Source: Sphingomonas piscis (GTDB taxonomy: Bacteria > Pseudomonadota > Alphaproteobacteria > Sphingomonadales > Sphingomonadaceae). From it: 64,000 nt of DNA. Shown here in pieces: positions 52,468 through 62,333 of this stretch (its first letter is position 1; each line of letters starts with the position of its first letter). Under the pieces are notes generated by a model. It was not told the origin of the DNA. It saw only the letters and a program-made list of their open reading frames with translations, and ran no database searches. The DNA lies in assembly GCF_011300455.1 (NCBI RefSeq), contig NZ_CP049869.1:2445501-2509500 (forward strand), read 5' to 3'. The translations under genes and the position numbers were made by a program.

Positions 52468-53481
52468 CTAGTTGCGGCCAATCCGGTGATAATCGTGATA
52501 CCAACGCACGAAGGCGGGCACGCCCTCGTCGATCGTCGTCTTCGGCTCGAAACCGTGATCGCGCTCGATGGCCGTGATGTCCGCGAAGGTTTCCCGGACG
52601 TCGCCGGCCTGCATGGGTAGTGCGTTGATCCGGGCCTTGCGGCCGGTTTCCTGCTCAAGAAGTTCGATCACCCGCAGCAGATGCTCGCTCCGGTTGTTGC
52701 CGATATTGTAAACGGCGTGCGGCTGACTGCTGCCACCAGCCTTGATTTGCCCGTTGTCGGCAGGAGGCCCGTCGAGGCACGCGATAACGCCAGCGACGAT
52801 ATCGTCGATGTAGGTGAAGTCGCGGAACATGTCGCCGCCGTTGAACACAGGCAGCTCGCGATCCTCGTAAAGCGCCTTGGTGAAGATCCACATCGCCATG
52901 TCCGGACGACCCCAGGGGCCGTAGACGGTGAAGAAGCGCAGGCCCGTAGCGGGCAGGCGAAAGATATTGGCGTAAGATTCGGTGATTAGCTCGTCCGACT
53001 TCTTGGTCGCGGCATAGAGGGACAGGGGATGGTCGACCCGATCCTCGACCCGGAACGGCAGTGTCTTGTTGCCGCCATAAACCGATGAGGATGAGGCATA
53101 AACGAAGTGGCTCGACTTGCGCTGACGGGCCAGCTCCAGGAGGTTGCAGTGACCCACCAGGTTGGATCGAACGTAGGCGGCCGAATTTTCGATGCTGTAG
53201 CGGACACCGGCCTGGGCACCGAGATGAATGATCCGGTCGAAATCTGACGTATCCGCGACGCGTTGCAGGGCATCAGCATCGGCAAAATCCACTTGGTGGA
53301 ACGAGAAAGCGTCATCGAATGTGCTGGCAAGCCGCTCAAGACGCGCCTGCTTCAAGCGGGGATCGTAATAGTCGTTGATGTTGTCGATGCCGACGACCCG
53401 GTCCCCGCGTTCCAGCAACTTGCCTGCTGTGGTCGCGCCAATGAAGCCCGCTGCGCCGGTCACCAAGACGTTCAATGCCAT
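52468..53481 (-). CDS. UDP-glucuronate 4-epimerase family protein
   Basis: 337 residues, extended SDR. VLVTGAAGFIGATTAGKLLERGD (Rossmann), YDPRLKQARLERL, GAQAGVRYSIENS, YASSSSVYGG, the catalytic YAATKKSDEL (YxxxK), RFFTVYGPWGRPDMAMWIFTKAL and MFRDFTYIDDIV. The AGVRYSIENP-like and PWGRPDMA motifs are typical of GlcA-to-GalA epimerases such as LspL/CapI. With the UXS gene 3 kb away it points to acidic surface polysaccharide synthesis. Confidence 0.9.
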   Translation of the reverse strand: MALNVLVTGAAGFIGATTAGKLLERGDRVVGIDNINDYYDPRLKQARLERLASTFDDAFSFHQVDFADADALQRVADTSDFDRIIHLGAQAGVRYSIENSAAYVRSNLVGHCNLLELARQRKSSHFVYASSSSVYGGNKTLPFRVEDRVDHPLSLYAATKKSDELITESYANIFRLPATGLRFFTVYGPWGRPDMAMWIFTKALYEDRELPVFNGGDMFRDFTYIDDIVAGVIACLDGPPADNGQIKAGGSSQPHAVYNIGNNRSEHLLRVIELLEQETGRKARINALPMQAGDVRETFADITAIERDHGFEPKTTIDEGVPAFVRWYHDYHRIGRN

Positions 53482-53549
53482 ATCCCTTTGCTCTTGCCCC
53501 CGGGGAGCTCATTGCGGCCTTACGGAGACGCCCGCCAAGTGCAAGCCCG

Positions 53550-54605
53550 CTACCAGGGCCTCAGAGCCGCCACTTCCGTCTCGACCAGTTCGGTGAGCTT
53601 ACGGTGGTCGGCCAATGAAGGGTGCCAGTCACAACCCATTCGGTCGAGGTCGCCGAACTGGACCGTTGCGATGGTCAGCCCCGGCAGTTGGCTCAACCGG
53701 CCAGCGACCTGGCGGACGTCGAGGATGAAGGCGTCCGACCCCATGAGCAAGAACTTGGCGTTGGGGTGACGGGCGTGGAGGCCCCGAACGAAGCCTTCGT
53801 ACCGGGCGCGGTAATCGGTTCGGAGGTCCGCATCGCTCTTCCAGCGCTCGCCGACATGGAGCGGGGTGGAAAAGTCATTCGTTCCAAGGTTGATGACGAT
53901 GAGCTGCGGCGACCAGTCGTCCTTCGCGGCGGCTGCGGAAGGCACATCGGGTTTGGCGCGCGGATAGATGATCGGAAGGCTGAGGCCGGGGGAAGACCCG
54001 TTGTAATTGCGGACGATGCCGAAGCCCGAGTAGGCATTGATCCGGTAATCCGCGTCGAGGCGCTTCGCAGCCAAGGGGCCGAACGCCTGCTGTGTGTCGG
54101 TAAGATCATGTACCTCGTCGCGCGTGCATTCCCGCTTGGTCGAGCGGTTGCCATAGCCGACCGTGTAGCTGTCACCGATGAACTCGATGCGGCGAGCCTT
54201 GGGGCGTGGCGAGAGCACCCTTCCGCCGTCTGGCAGCGAGAAGCCGAGGAAGCGCCCGCCGCCGGTCTGGCTTTCGGTAAGCTTTTCGAGGCGAACGACG
54301 TGAGCACCGTCGCCAAGACCGCTCAGCGTGAGGTCGGCAACGCCCGGCTTCTCGAGCACAGCCTTCTGCTGGCCGTCGACCAGCAACCGCATATGCTCCG
54401 TCGATGTGTGCAGTCGCAGGCGAACTGCGGATCCTTCGAAGCGGCTTTCGAAGTAGGTGCCAGGCCAGCCGAAGGAGAGGCTCCCGTCAGGCTCCGTCAG
54501 TGTCCGCCCGCCGACGAGTAGCGGCAGCGTGGAGGGCGGTGAGGCGCCGAGCACCGTCCCCGCGGCAATGGTGATGGCGGCCGCCCTGATCGCCCGGCGC
54601 ACCAT
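53550..54605 (-). CDS. secreted CE2-type acetylxylan esterase (SGNH fold)
   Basis: 351 residues. The start at 54605 shares the A of TGATG with the GH2 stop, so they are coupled. Signal peptide (AIRAAAITIAAGTVLGA), N-terminal beta-sandwich (SLSFGWPGTYFESRFEGSAVRLRL) and a C-terminal SGNH hydrolase: nucleophile Ser in FIGDSYTVGYGNRS, Asn in INLGTNDFS and the Asp-His pair in CDWHPS. ECTRDEVHDLTDTQQAFGPL is a CE2 block. It deacetylates xylan or related glycans. Confidence 0.88.
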   Translation of the reverse strand: MVRRAIRAAAITIAAGTVLGASPPSTLPLLVGGRTLTEPDGSLSFGWPGTYFESRFEGSAVRLRLHTSTEHMRLLVDGQQKAVLEKPGVADLTLSGLGDGAHVVRLEKLTESQTGGGRFLGFSLPDGGRVLSPRPKARRIEFIGDSYTVGYGNRSTKRECTRDEVHDLTDTQQAFGPLAAKRLDADYRINAYSGFGIVRNYNGSSPGLSLPIIYPRAKPDVPSAAAAKDDWSPQLIVINLGTNDFSTPLHVGERWKSDADLRTDYRARYEGFVRGLHARHPNAKFLLMGSDAFILDVRQVAGRLSQLPGLTIATVQFGDLDRMGCDWHPSLADHRKLTELVETEVAALRPW

Positions 54606-56458
54606 CAGCGGCTGGGCTGCCCGACTTGCCGGTAATATCCCGCGAGAACGTCGAAGGCCTGCTTTCGCTGCCCGGACTCCGAGATGAGGCCCTTGCGGTT
54701 CCAGCCCTGCTGGAACTCCGGATGCTGGCGCCGCGGGGAGCGGAAATCCTTGAGGATCCACGGCGACATGCCGCGAAGGAAGGGCACCTTGGCAGCCATC
54801 GCGAGCGTCTGCCGATAATATTCCGCCTGGAACTCTTCAGAGAACTTCCGCTGGTTATCCGTGTCGTGGAACCCCGCCTTCGCGTCCGCCCCGAATTCAG
54901 AGAAGATGAGCGGCTTTCGAACAGGGCTAGCCCAATTAATCGATGGCAGGACGGACAGTGGGTCTCCGCTGTACCAGCCGTTGTAGGTATTCACTGCCAT
55001 GACATCGAGCGAGGCGGCGAGTGGGTCGTCGATGACCTGCGTGATCGTTCCACCCGCCTCGTCCCGACGGGCAAGCAAGGCAGCCGTGACGAGGCGGCTG
55101 TCGTCCAGCTGTCGCACGTCAGCGACCAAGGTGTTGAGGAATGCATTCCGCTCAGGGCTGACGGGCGTCTCGTTGGCGACGCTCCATAGCACCACGGACG
55201 CGCGATTGCGGTCGCGGACGATGTTCTCGCGCTGCATCTTGCGGGCCAGCGCAAGCGTCTCGGCGCGCCCAAAATTCACGCGCCAGTAGACCGGGATCTC
55301 GCTCCAGACGAGCAGCCCCATCTCGTCCGCAAGCCGGGTCATGACATCGCTGTGCGGATAGTGGGCGAGGCGGACGAAATTCCCGTGAAGGCCGTTCTTG
55401 ATCTCCGACAGGAGAGCGCGCGCCGCGGCAGGCGTCATGGCGCGGGTCGGATTGGTCCCCAACTCCTCCTCGTGCATGCTGATGCCGCGGAGGAAAATCG
55501 GTTTGCCGTTGAGCAGGATATCCGTGCCGCGCACTTCGACCGTGCGGAAGCCAATGCGGTCGTCGATCCGATCTCCGCCGGCCTCGACGCTGACGTCGTA
55601 GAGGGTCGGCACTTCCGGCGACCAGCGCTTGAGTGACGACGGCGCCCGAACGTCTCCTGACCAGCTTCCATCGGCATCCGTCACCCCCTCGAACGCGACG
55701 CCGAGTTGCCGCACAATGATGCGAACGTGTTGGCCGCCGGCGTTGGCGCCGCTTAGCTTGACGGTGGCGCGCAGGCGGCCGTCCTTCGTCAGCCGGATCC
55801 AGCTGTCATCGATCAGCGTCTGCGGCGTCTCGACCAAACGCACCGGCCTGGTGATGCCGCCGTAGGTTTCCCAATCGGTGACGATGGGCGGGACCGTGTC
55901 CCAGGTGCGTTCGGAGTCTGCGCCGACGGTGATCTGGTTGCGTCCGGGGCGGAGCGTGCCGGTGACCTCCAGAGCGAACGGAGTGAAGCCGCCTTCATGC
56001 TCGCCAACCTTCTTGCCGTTGAGGTAGACGATCGCCCGGTAATCGACGGCGCCGAAGCGCAGGAAGTAGCGCTTGCCGGGTTTTGGGTCCGCGGCGAACG
56101 TGCGTTGGTACCAGACCAGTCCGTCGTAATAGCGCATGCTCTGGTCGTGACCGATCCACGATCCGGGCAAGGTGACGACCGGCGAGTGGACCATGTCTTG
56201 CTCGAACAGGGCGCGCGGGTCGCGGCGCGCGACCTCCTCCGGGTCGACGTCGGCATAGCGGCGGCTCGATGAACCCGGCTCCCCGCCGTGAAAGCCGGCA
56301 AGCCCGTCGCGGTACGGGTCGACCGACCAGTGCCACGGACCGGAAAGGTCGAGCCCGGGGCGGAGGTCGCCATTGATCAGGGTGATGTCGGGCTGCTGCG
56401 CCAATGCCGCCGATGGGGCCAGCAGGATAGCGAGCAAGGCGAGCAGCAGCCGTTTCAT
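54605..56458 (-). CDS. secreted GH2 beta-glucuronidase
   Basis: 617 residues. Signal peptide (LLLALLAILLAPSAALA). GH2 order: jelly-roll sugar-binding domain, immunoglobulin-like domain (about 250-340), TIM barrel. Acid/base Glu is in WSVANETPVSPE and the nucleophile Glu in LIFSEFGADAK. QGWNRKGLISESG keeps the NxK pair (as N566/K568 in E. coli UidA) that binds the glucuronate carboxylate, so beta-glucuronidase is favoured over beta-galactosidase. Start overlaps the kinase stop (ATGA). It releases glucuronate for the manD-kdgK pathway. Confidence 0.9.
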   Translation of the reverse strand: MKRLLLALLAILLAPSAALAQQPDITLINGDLRPGLDLSGPWHWSVDPYRDGLAGFHGGEPGSSSRRYADVDPEEVARRDPRALFEQDMVHSPVVTLPGSWIGHDQSMRYYDGLVWYQRTFAADPKPGKRYFLRFGAVDYRAIVYLNGKKVGEHEGGFTPFALEVTGTLRPGRNQITVGADSERTWDTVPPIVTDWETYGGITRPVRLVETPQTLIDDSWIRLTKDGRLRATVKLSGANAGGQHVRIIVRQLGVAFEGVTDADGSWSGDVRAPSSLKRWSPEVPTLYDVSVEAGGDRIDDRIGFRTVEVRGTDILLNGKPIFLRGISMHEEELGTNPTRAMTPAAARALLSEIKNGLHGNFVRLAHYPHSDVMTRLADEMGLLVWSEIPVYWRVNFGRAETLALARKMQRENIVRDRNRASVVLWSVANETPVSPERNAFLNTLVADVRQLDDSRLVTAALLARRDEAGGTITQVIDDPLAASLDVMAVNTYNGWYSGDPLSVLPSINWASPVRKPLIFSEFGADAKAGFHDTDNQRKFSEEFQAEYYRQTLAMAAKVPFLRGMSPWILKDFRSPRRQHPEFQQGWNRKGLISESGQRKQAFDVLAGYYRQVGQPSR

Positions 56459-57459
56459 CGTTTGACGTCTCCGCCAATTCCAGAGTGGAAGTCGGCAAGC
56501 TCGTCGCGCGTGCCGACCCAGCGATCGCCCGCAATGCCGATCTTGAGGATGCCGGCGGCAAGACCTGCTTCGGCGATCTGTTGGAGAGAGGCGCCCCGCA
56601 TAATGCCATCCAGGGCGGCAGCGGCGAGGGCGTCCCCGGAACCGATGCGATCAACCACTAGGCCGACGGGAGTTGCCTCGGTCTCATAGGCACCGTCGGA
56701 CGTGTGTACCTGCATCGAGAGGGACTGGTCGTAGTCGCCGCGGTGCGCCCGACGGGTGGAGATCAGGTATCGAAGCTTGGGAAAGCTGGCGAAGGCAAGC
56801 TCGGCGGCATTCTGCTGGTCGACGCAGCGACCGAGCGCTCGTGAGAGATCGCCGGCGCTCGCAAACAATACTTCCGCCGCATCCATCATCTGCCGCTCCA
56901 GCCTGGCGGCTTCGGCGACCCGATCGCCCCAGAGGGATGGGCGATGATTGACGTCGAATGAGATGGGGATGCCCGCGGATGACATTGCCTCGACCGCGCG
57001 CAGGGCGGACGCGCTGGTCTGGCTGCTCAAGGGAAGGTTGATGCCCGACAGGTGGAACCATCGGGCCGCACCAGCGAGTCCCGTCCAGGCGATGCGATCC
57101 GCATGTTCGGCAAAGGCGGAGCCTGCCCGGTCGTAGACGATTGCCGCCGGGCGCGGTCCGGAGCCATGCTCGATGAAGTAGGAGCCGAGCCGCCCCTCGG
57201 TGCGCAGGACATGCGTGACGCCGATGCCGGAACGGCGCAGATCGGCGAGACAAAGGTCGCCGAGAGCGGAGGCCGGTAAGACGGTGACATGCTCGACCCG
57301 GTGCCCAAGCGCCGCAAGCCCCGCTGCGACATTGGCTTCGGCGCCGCCGACATGAACCTGGAAGTCGCGCGCCTGGGAAAGACGAACGCCGGGGAGGGCA
57401 TTAAGCCGAAGTAGCACCTCGCCGAAGCAGAGGACCGGCAGGCCGCTCGACTCTACCAA
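56455..57459 (-). CDS. kdgK: 2-dehydro-3-deoxygluconokinase (PfkB family)
   Basis: 334 residues from a TTG overlapping the manD stop by 7 bases; the frame is open much farther upstream but that part is antisense-like DNA within manD. Ribokinase fold: [53 protein letters not shown] and the catalytic [17 protein letters not shown] (GxGD). The FDxNxRxxLW motif is typical of KDG kinases. It phosphorylates KDG made by ManD. Confidence 0.85.
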   Translation of the reverse strand: MVESSGLPVLCFGEVLLRLNALPGVRLSQARDFQVHVGGAEANVAAGLAALGHRVEHVTVLPASALGDLCLADLRRSGIGVTHVLRTEGRLGSYFIEHGSGPRPAAIVYDRAGSAFAEHADRIAWTGLAGAARWFHLSGINLPLSSQTSASALRAVEAMSSAGIPISFDVNHRPSLWGDRVAEAARLERQMMDAAEVLFASAGDLSRALGRCVDQQNAAELAFASFPKLRYLISTRRAHRGDYDQSLSMQVHTSDGAYETEATPVGLVVDRIGSGDALAAAALDGIMRGASLQQIAEAGLAAGILKIGIAGDRWVGTRDELADFHSGIGGDVKR

Positions 57460-58664
57460 TTGAACAAAGTCCCATCTTCGAGGCGGTTTACGGGCAGGTA
57501 GGCGCGTTTGTAGGGATATTTGGCTGCGAGCTGTTCGTCGATGTCGACGCCCAGGCCCGGTGCATCGCCGGGGTGAAGCGCGCCGTCGGCGAAGCTGTAG
57601 CTGTGCGGGAACACGGCGTCCGTTTCCTCCGTGTGGCGCATATATTCCTGGATTCCGAAGTTGGGCACCGACAGGTCGAAGTGAAGCGCGGCCGCCATGC
57701 ACACCGGCGACAGGTCGGTGGCACCGTGGCAGCCGGTGCGGACGTTGTACATGTCGGCAAAGCTGGCGATCCGGCGCAGGTGGGTGATGCCGCCGGCATG
57801 GACCACCGTGGCGCGGATATAATCGACCAGCTGCTCCTGGATCAGCTGCTTGGCATCCCACACGCTGTTGAAGATCTCTCCCACCGCAAGCGGCGTGGTG
57901 GTGTGCTGGCGGATGAGGCGGAAGCTGTCCTGATTGTCGGCAACCACCGCATCTTCCATCCAGAAGGGACGGTAGGGCTCCAGATCCTTGCCGAGCCGGC
58001 CGGCTTCGATCGGGGTCAGCCGGTGGTGGACATCGTGGAGCAGGTGGACGTCCCAGCCGAGCGTGTCGCGCGCGGCGGCGAACAGCTCGGGCACGACCCG
58101 AAGATATTTGCTGGTCGACCAGACATTCTCGGTCGGCAGATCGGCATCGGCGGGTTCGTAGAAATATTTGTCCTTGGACACGCCGTAGGTGGAAGGGAGC
58201 CCGGGAACCCCGCACTGCAGCCGGATCGCTTTGTAGCCCTGCGCCTGATAGTCGGCAGCGACCGCGATCGTGTCCTCGATGCTGACGCCGTTGGCATGGC
58301 CGTAGACCATGACGTTCTCGCGCGATGCACCGCCGAGCAGCTGGTAAAGCGGCAGGCCGGCAACCTTGCCCTTGATGTCCCACAAGGCGGTGTCGACCGC
58401 GGCAATGGCGCTCATCGTCACCGGTCCGCGCCGCCAGTAGGCACCGCGATAGAGATACTGCCAGATGTCCTCGATGCGGTGCGCGTCGCGGCCGATCAGG
58501 CACGGAATGACATGGTCGTTGAGATAGCTCGCAACCGCCAGCTCACGGCCGTTCAACGTCGCATCGCCAACCCCGCGAACACCGTCCGACGTCTCCATCA
58601 CAAGGGTGACGAAGTTTCGGCCGGGACAAGTGACAACCACCCGCGCCGAGGTAATCTTCAACAT
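57453..58664 (-). CDS. D-mannonate dehydratase ManD (enolase superfamily)
   Basis: 403 residues from the ATG at 58664. Strong match to the characterised Novosphingobium aromaticivorans Man[105 protein letters not shown] and [11 protein letters not shown] at the very end. Metal and catalytic residues are in place. Dehydrates D-mannonate to KDG. First gene of manD-kdgK-GH2-CE2, all overlapping. Confidence 0.95.
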   Translation of the reverse strand: MLKITSARVVVTCPGRNFVTLVMETSDGVRGVGDATLNGRELAVASYLNDHVIPCLIGRDAHRIEDIWQYLYRGAYWRRGPVTMSAIAAVDTALWDIKGKVAGLPLYQLLGGASRENVMVYGHANGVSIEDTIAVAADYQAQGYKAIRLQCGVPGLPSTYGVSKDKYFYEPADADLPTENVWSTSKYLRVVPELFAAARDTLGWDVHLLHDVHHRLTPIEAGRLGKDLEPYRPFWMEDAVVADNQDSFRLIRQHTTTPLAVGEIFNSVWDAKQLIQEQLVDYIRATVVHAGGITHLRRIASFADMYNVRTGCHGATDLSPVCMAAALHFDLSVPNFGIQEYMRHTEETDAVFPHSYSFADGALHPGDAPGLGVDIDEQLAAKYPYKRAYLPVNRLEDGTLFNW

Positions 58665-58743
58665 CGCTCCCCTTGCTTCGTTCGCGCGCTTCGTTCCGTC
58701 CGAACGAGGGGAAGTCAAGCGCGTCGTGCGAGAGCTGTAGGGA

Positions 58744-59658
58744 TTAGCGGTCGCGGGCGATGACGAACTCGGCAAGCTCGGCGAGAAGCGACCCGCGGCT
58801 GCCAAACGGACGAAGATGCTCGACCGCCTGCTCGATCAGCAGGTCGGCTTGCTGCCGTGCCCGCTCGACACCGAGAAGGCTGACGAACGTCGCTTTGCCT
58901 TGCTCCGCATCCTTCTGGAGGCGCTTGCCCACCGCCGCCTCCTCGCCGCAGACATCGAGCAGGTCATCGGCGATCTGGAAGGCCAGTCCCAGCTTCTGCC
59001 CGTAACCGCGCAGGTGAGTCCGGACGTCTCCCGACGCTTCCCCGAGAATGGCGCCGGCGTCGAGGCACCAGCCGATCAGGGCGCCGGTTTTCAGCCGCTG
59101 CAGGCGGGTGATCGCCTTCAGATCATGCTCATCCGGGGCTGCAAAGAGGTCCAGCATCTGCCCGCCAGCCATTCCCCAGGCTCCCGATGCCCGGGCAAGC
59201 TCCGTCACCAGGTGTGCCCGAACCTCGGCCGACGGGTGAGTCGGCGCGGCAGAGAGGATTTGGAACGACAGGGCGAGCAGCGCATCGCCTGCTAGAACCG
59301 CCGTCGCCTCGTCGAAGGCGACGTGAACGGTGGGCTTGCCACGGCGCAGCGCGTCGTCATCCATGCACGGAAGATCGTCGTGGATCAGGGAATGGACGTG
59401 GATGCACTCGACGGCCAATCCGGCGCGAAGAGATTGGCTACGCGGCACTCCGAACAGGTCGGCCGCTGTACAAGTCAGAAGCGGACGAAGGCGCTTGCCG
59501 CCACCCACCGCCGCGTGCCGCATAGCCTCGTAAAGACGGGCGGAGGGGTCGTCGGGGAGTTGAAGCTCCGCCTCAAAGGCAGCATCGATTTCGCGGGCGA
59601 CGTCCGCCATCGCCTCTTGCAAGCTGGATCGAAGAACGCCTTCGGGGATGGTGCTCAT
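58744..59658 (-). CDS. polyprenyl synthetase (farnesyl/geranylgeranyl diphosphate synthase)
   Basis: 304 residues. First aspartate-rich motif DDLPCMDDD at about 94-102, second DDLLD at about 233-237. [10 protein letters not shown] binds IPP. The residues before the first motif (VHVHSLIH) fit the IspA-like short-chain group; product length cannot be read with certainty, but the location beside crt genes makes GGPP for phytoene, or FPP as its precursor, likely. Start overlaps the ispH stop by ATGA. Confidence 0.88.
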   Translation of the reverse strand: MSTIPEGVLRSSLQEAMADVAREIDAAFEAELQLPDDPSARLYEAMRHAAVGGGKRLRPLLTCTAADLFGVPRSQSLRAGLAVECIHVHSLIHDDLPCMDDDALRRGKPTVHVAFDEATAVLAGDALLALSFQILSAAPTHPSAEVRAHLVTELARASGAWGMAGGQMLDLFAAPDEHDLKAITRLQRLKTGALIGWCLDAGAILGEASGDVRTHLRGYGQKLGLAFQIADDLLDVCGEEAAVGKRLQKDAEQGKATFVSLLGVERARQQADLLIEQAVEHLRPFGSRGSLLAELAEFVIARDR

Positions 59659-60611
59659 GCGATTGCTACCGGCTTGAACATCGTCTGCTCGGCTATTCCA
59701 GCCTGCTCCGACATCCTGACGGTAAACCGGGATCGGAGAGCCTCGACGATGGCGGCGACGCTGGTTTCCGGGGTCGATGCGGCTGCAGTAATAGCGACCG
59801 AGCCCAGCCCGGACAGCAGGTCCCAGTTCAGTTCATGCGGACCGGCGGCCAGCTGCACCGACCGGCAGCGCTGTGCGGCAACCTCCGTCAGGCGGCAGGC
59901 ATTGGACGAGAAATGCTCGCCGACTACGATGACTCCGTCAACGTGGCCGGCGGTATCGGTGATCGCGCGCTGGCGATTGGTCGTGGCGTAGCAGATGTCG
60001 CTGGTCGCCGGCTCTTCCAAGTCCTGGAAGCTGCGGCGCAATGCCTCCACGATCTCCGCGGCATCGCTTTCCGAATAGGTCGTCTGAACGGCATAGGCCA
60101 CGGGAGCGTCGGGCGCGATCGGTAGTGCCTCGACGTCGGTCACATGCTGGACCAGGTGGGCGGAACGCAGCCTGCCGACGGTGCCCTGGATTTCCGGATG
60201 GCCCTCATGCCCGATCAGCACAATCTCGCGGCCATTGCGCTGATGCCGCTCGACCTCCCGGTGGACCTTGGCGACTAGGGGACAGACGGCGTCATAGCTC
60301 TTGAGGCCTCGACGCCTCGCCTCAGCAGCGATTTCCGGCGCGACCCCGTGGGCGGAGAAGATGACGATCCCTCCCTCCGGTACCTCATCCAATTCCTCAA
60401 CGAACACGGCGCCCTTCGTTTCTAGGGACCGAACCACTTCTAGATTATGGACGATAGCGCGGCGGACGTAGACCGGAGCCCCATGATGATCGAGCGCGTC
60501 CTCGACGGCGCGGATTGCGCGGCGGACACCTGCGCAAAAGCCGCGCGGCGCCACCATCACGACATCCAGGGTTGGGAGCCCGGAGGGAAGCGGCGGGGAA
60601 GTGGATCTCAT
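59655..60611 (-). CDS. ispH: 4-hydroxy-3-methylbut-2-enyl diphosphate reductase
   Basis: 318 residues from the ATG at 60611. Three iron-sulfur Cys: C26 (RGFCAGV), C110 (DAVCPLV), C207 (DICYATTNRQ). GHEGHPE, SNACRLTEVA and the active-site His blocks are present. Last step of the MEP pathway, giving IPP and DMAPP for the adjacent prenyl synthase. Upstream in-frame start codons would add up to 15 residues but have no better support. Confidence 0.94.
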   Translation of the reverse strand: MRSTSPPLPSGLPTLDVVMVAPRGFCAGVRRAIRAVEDALDHHGAPVYVRRAIVHNLEVVRSLETKGAVFVEELDEVPEGGIVIFSAHGVAPEIAAEARRRGLKSYDAVCPLVAKVHREVERHQRNGREIVLIGHEGHPEIQGTVGRLRSAHLVQHVTDVEALPIAPDAPVAYAVQTTYSESDAAEIVEALRRSFQDLEEPATSDICYATTNRQRAITDTAGHVDGVIVVGEHFSSNACRLTEVAAQRCRSVQLAAGPHELNWDLLSGLGSVAITAAASTPETSVAAIVEALRSRFTVRMSEQAGIAEQTMFKPVAIA

Positions 60612-60699
60612 GGTCGTTGGCGAGTGCCGCATCTCGTTCCGCTCACAGCAACCCACCCAACGACCATTTTATGCAGGACCGAAACCCCGCACCAGTAGG

Positions 60700-61128
60700 C
60701 TAAAGAAGGTATTGAAGGTGGATGGGTTGGCTGTTGTTGCCAGGAACAAGTTGGAATTCCACCTGCCTGAACTTGGGCGCGCCGAACCGAACAGCGGGAT
60801 TTCGGGAAAAGCCGAACCCCTCACGCGGGATGCCGAGCATGGTGTCCAGCCGCTGATTATTGTTTTCATCGTGAAACAGGGTGACCGCATAGCGTCCAGC
60901 CGGGATGCCGCCGATGCGCACGCTTCGAGTCGTCGCCGCCACCGTTCGTTTGATGGCCGCCGGATCCTTGCTGCAGTCGGGAAATTGCCGCTCCGCCGCG
61001 GTGACGCAGATATGGAACACGCCCTTCGTGTTTCGGGCGTTGGAGATCGGCAGATCGAGCGTTGTGCCCGGCGCCGCCGCTGCAAGAAAAATGGATGTGG
61101 CGAGTGGAAGCAGATGTTCAAAGGCCAT
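60700..61128 (-). CDS. secreted DUF2141 family protein
   Basis: 142 residues. Signal peptide (LPLATSIFLAAAAPG), then LDLPISNARNTKGVFHICVTA, VRIGGIPAGRYAVTLFHDENNNQRLDTMLGIPREGFGFS. The HDENxNxxLDxxxxGxPxExxGFS block is the DUF2141 signature, with a Ca-binding-like DEN.N acidic loop. Often found beside carotenoid genes in this lineage; no function known. Divergent from crtY, 44 bases apart. Confidence 0.88.
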   Translation of the reverse strand: MAFEHLLPLATSIFLAAAAPGTTLDLPISNARNTKGVFHICVTAAERQFPDCSKDPAAIKRTVAATTRSVRIGGIPAGRYAVTLFHDENNNQRLDTMLGIPREGFGFSRNPAVRFGAPKFRQVEFQLVPGNNSQPIHLQYLL

Positions 61129-61172
61129 GACCCGTCCTACGCGGACTTGGCAGCTTCCGCCAACCGCCCTGG

Positions 61173-62333
61173 ATGTTCCGCGCTATCGTGACCGACCCAG
61201 TAGACATTCTGATTGCCGGCGGCGGTCTTGCCGGAGGGCTGGTGGCGCTCGCGATGCTCGAGCGCCGGCCGGACGTCCGGGTAGTGGTGGTGGAGCAGGG
61301 GGAGCGCTTCGGCGGGCAGCACGTCTGGTCCTTCTTCGACACCGATGTCGACGCCGAAGCGAAGGCATTGCTTCAACCGTTGATCTCGCAGCACTGGCCG
61401 GACCACGACATCGCCTTTCCCAAGCGCGCGCGCACCATCAGGATCGGCTACAATAGCGTTCGCTCCAGCCGCCTGGATGACGTGCTCCGGGCGCGGCTGG
61501 CACCATCGGCGTACCGGCTGAACAGCCCGATCGCGGAAGTATCAGCGGACCACATCGTCCTTGCAGGCGGAGAGCGGATAGACGCCGGCCTCGTGCTTGA
61601 TGCGCGTGGCCCGACGGCGATGGATGGGCTGACGCTCGGCTGGCAGAAATTCGTCGGTCATACCTACCGCTTCGCCGAGCCTCATGGCTGCCAACGACCG
61701 ATGATCATGGACGGTACGGTGCGGCAGCAGGACGGATATCGTTTCATCTACCTCCTGCCGTTCAGCCCGACCGAGCTGATGATCGAGGACACCTATTATT
61801 CCGAGGGTGCCGACCTTGACGAAAAGGTGCTTGGTGGCGAGCTCGATCGCTTCGCGACCCGATACGGCACCTTCGAGCAGGTCGATGCGGAGCGGGGCGT
61901 GCTTCCTGTCGTGATCGAAGGTGAGATTGCCTCGCTTTGGGAAACGGCAGCGGCAACACCCATCGGCATTCGGGGAGGGTTCTTTCATCCCACGACCGGC
62001 TATTCGCTGCCGGACGCGGCCCGGCTTGCCTTGCTGCTGTCGGCGCAGAGGGAGTTCACCGTTGCGGCCATCAAGCAAATGCTTAAACGATATGCGGAGA
62101 CGCTGTGGGGCGAGCGGCGCTTCTTCCAGCTGTTGAACCGAATGCTGTTTCGCGCCGCAACGCCTGACGAGCGGTACCGGGTCCTTGAGCATTTCTACCG
62201 TCTACCCGAGGCAACGATTGGGCGCTTCTACGCTGCGGACCTGACCATGGGCGATAAATTGAGAATTTTGACGGGAACACCGCCTGTGCCGATCGGCCGG
62301 GCACTGGGCGCCATGCGGAGGCAGGCGGCGTGA
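61173..62333 (+). CDS. crtY: lycopene beta-cyclase
   Basis: 386 residues, FAD/NAD-dependent CrtY type. DILIAGGGLAGGLVALAML (dinucleotide fold), EQGERFGGQHVWSFFDTD, DARGPTAMDGLTLGWQKFVGHTYR, MIEDTYYSEGADLD and GIRGGFFHPTTGYSLPDAARLALLL. Forms the beta-ionone rings of beta-carotene. Start may be the ATG at 61173 or the GTG at about 61188. Overlaps crtI by 4 bases. Confidence 0.95.
   Translation: MFRAIVTDPVDILIAGGGLAGGLVALAMLERRPDVRVVVVEQGERFGGQHVWSFFDTDVDAEAKALLQPLISQHWPDHDIAFPKRARTIRIGYNSVRSSRLDDVLRARLAPSAYRLNSPIAEVSADHIVLAGGERIDAGLVLDARGPTAMDGLTLGWQKFVGHTYRFAEPHGCQRPMIMDGTVRQQDGYRFIYLLPFSPTELMIEDTYYSEGADLDEKVLGGELDRFATRYGTFEQVDAERGVLPVVIEGEIASLWETAAATPIGIRGGFFHPTTGYSLPDAARLALLLSAQREFTVAAIKQMLKRYAETLWGERRFFQLLNRMLFRAATPDERYRVLEHFYRLPEATIGRFYAADLTMGDKLRILTGTPPVPIGRALGAMRRQAA

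Noticed and set aside
57460..58503. Extension of the kdgK frame over manD
   Set aside because: The extra residues are Arg/Pro/Ala-rich antisense-like sequence with no domain; manD in another frame is an excellent full-length match.
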